A DNA stretch of 15,127 nt. Source: Tateyamaria sp. (GTDB lineage: Bacteria; Pseudomonadota; Alphaproteobacteria; Rhodobacterales; Rhodobacteraceae). The stretch is taken from assembly GCA_018668195.1 (NCBI GenBank), contig JABITU010000144.1, positions 1 through 15,127 of the forward strand, given 5' to 3'. Numbering within the stretch: position 1 is the first letter of the stretch; each line of letters starts with the position of its first letter. Positions 15,052-15,127 of the stretch are shown piece by piece. Made by a program: the position numbers and the translations under genes. The notes under the pieces were generated by a model. The model made no database searches, was not told where the DNA came from, and saw nothing but the letters and a program-made list of their open reading frames with translations.

Positions 15052-15127
15052 CTAATCTACTAAGCCCCTTATTTATATACTATTATTCACGAATTCTGGG
15101 ATGATTTCGTACCAAATTGATTGCTCA

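Overview
The window looks like an ordinary chromosomal segment of an alphaproteobacterium, most likely a Rhodobacteraceae (Roseobacter-type) organism with roughly 50% GC by eye. The evidence is the style of the proteins (an NDUFA9-like NAD(P)-binding protein, UppP, an NADPH-type glutamate synthase, a zinc-less MsrB, and a lone HyuA-type protein next to QueG) and an intergenic GC hairpin of a kind I associate with that family. I read all assignments from the sequence alone; no database search was possible.

Layout. (1) 1-160: the end of an IS3-family insertion sequence, cut by the window edge, with its first reading frame (minus strand) broken by an amber codon. (2) 262-1214, plus strand: msrB and msrA overlap by ATGA and together repair both stereoisomers of methionine sulfoxide. 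(3) 1354-5106, minus strand: a tight run of a glutathione S-transferase family gene, queG (last step of queuosine synthesis) and a HyuA-type hydantoinase/oxoprolinase protein, with mtgA (peptidoglycan glycosyltransferase) just upstream at 5169-5876. (4) 6179-6412, plus strand: a small unrecognised protein gene ending 3 bp from the end of gltB. (5) 6416-12769, minus strand: glutamate synthase, transcribed gltD then gltB. The subunits are separated by about 380 bases, in which one frame is open from just after the gltD stop to an ATGA overlap with gltB except for a single TAG. (6) 12984-13787, plus strand: uppP (undecaprenyl-diphosphate phosphatase), divergent from gltD. It is tail-to-tail with an NDUFA9-like gene (13784-14764, minus strand), and the two stop codons lie inside one CTAG. 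(7) 14965-15051, plus strand: tRNA-Leu with anticodon CAG and an encoded CCA, behind a good sigma-70-type promoter.

Functions. The genes serve housekeeping roles: oxidative-damage repair, tRNA modification, ammonia assimilation (GltB and GltD form one enzyme), and cell-wall synthesis (UppP recycles the lipid carrier and MtgA polymerises glycan strands). I see no CRISPR array, phage genes, toxin-antitoxin pair, biosynthetic cluster or defence island, and nothing I would call a previously undescribed system. The observations most worth a second look are the interrupted frame between gltD and gltB, with a 15-bp palindrome inside it; the orphan HyuA-type gene; the small gene at 6179; and a few dyads in promoter regions.
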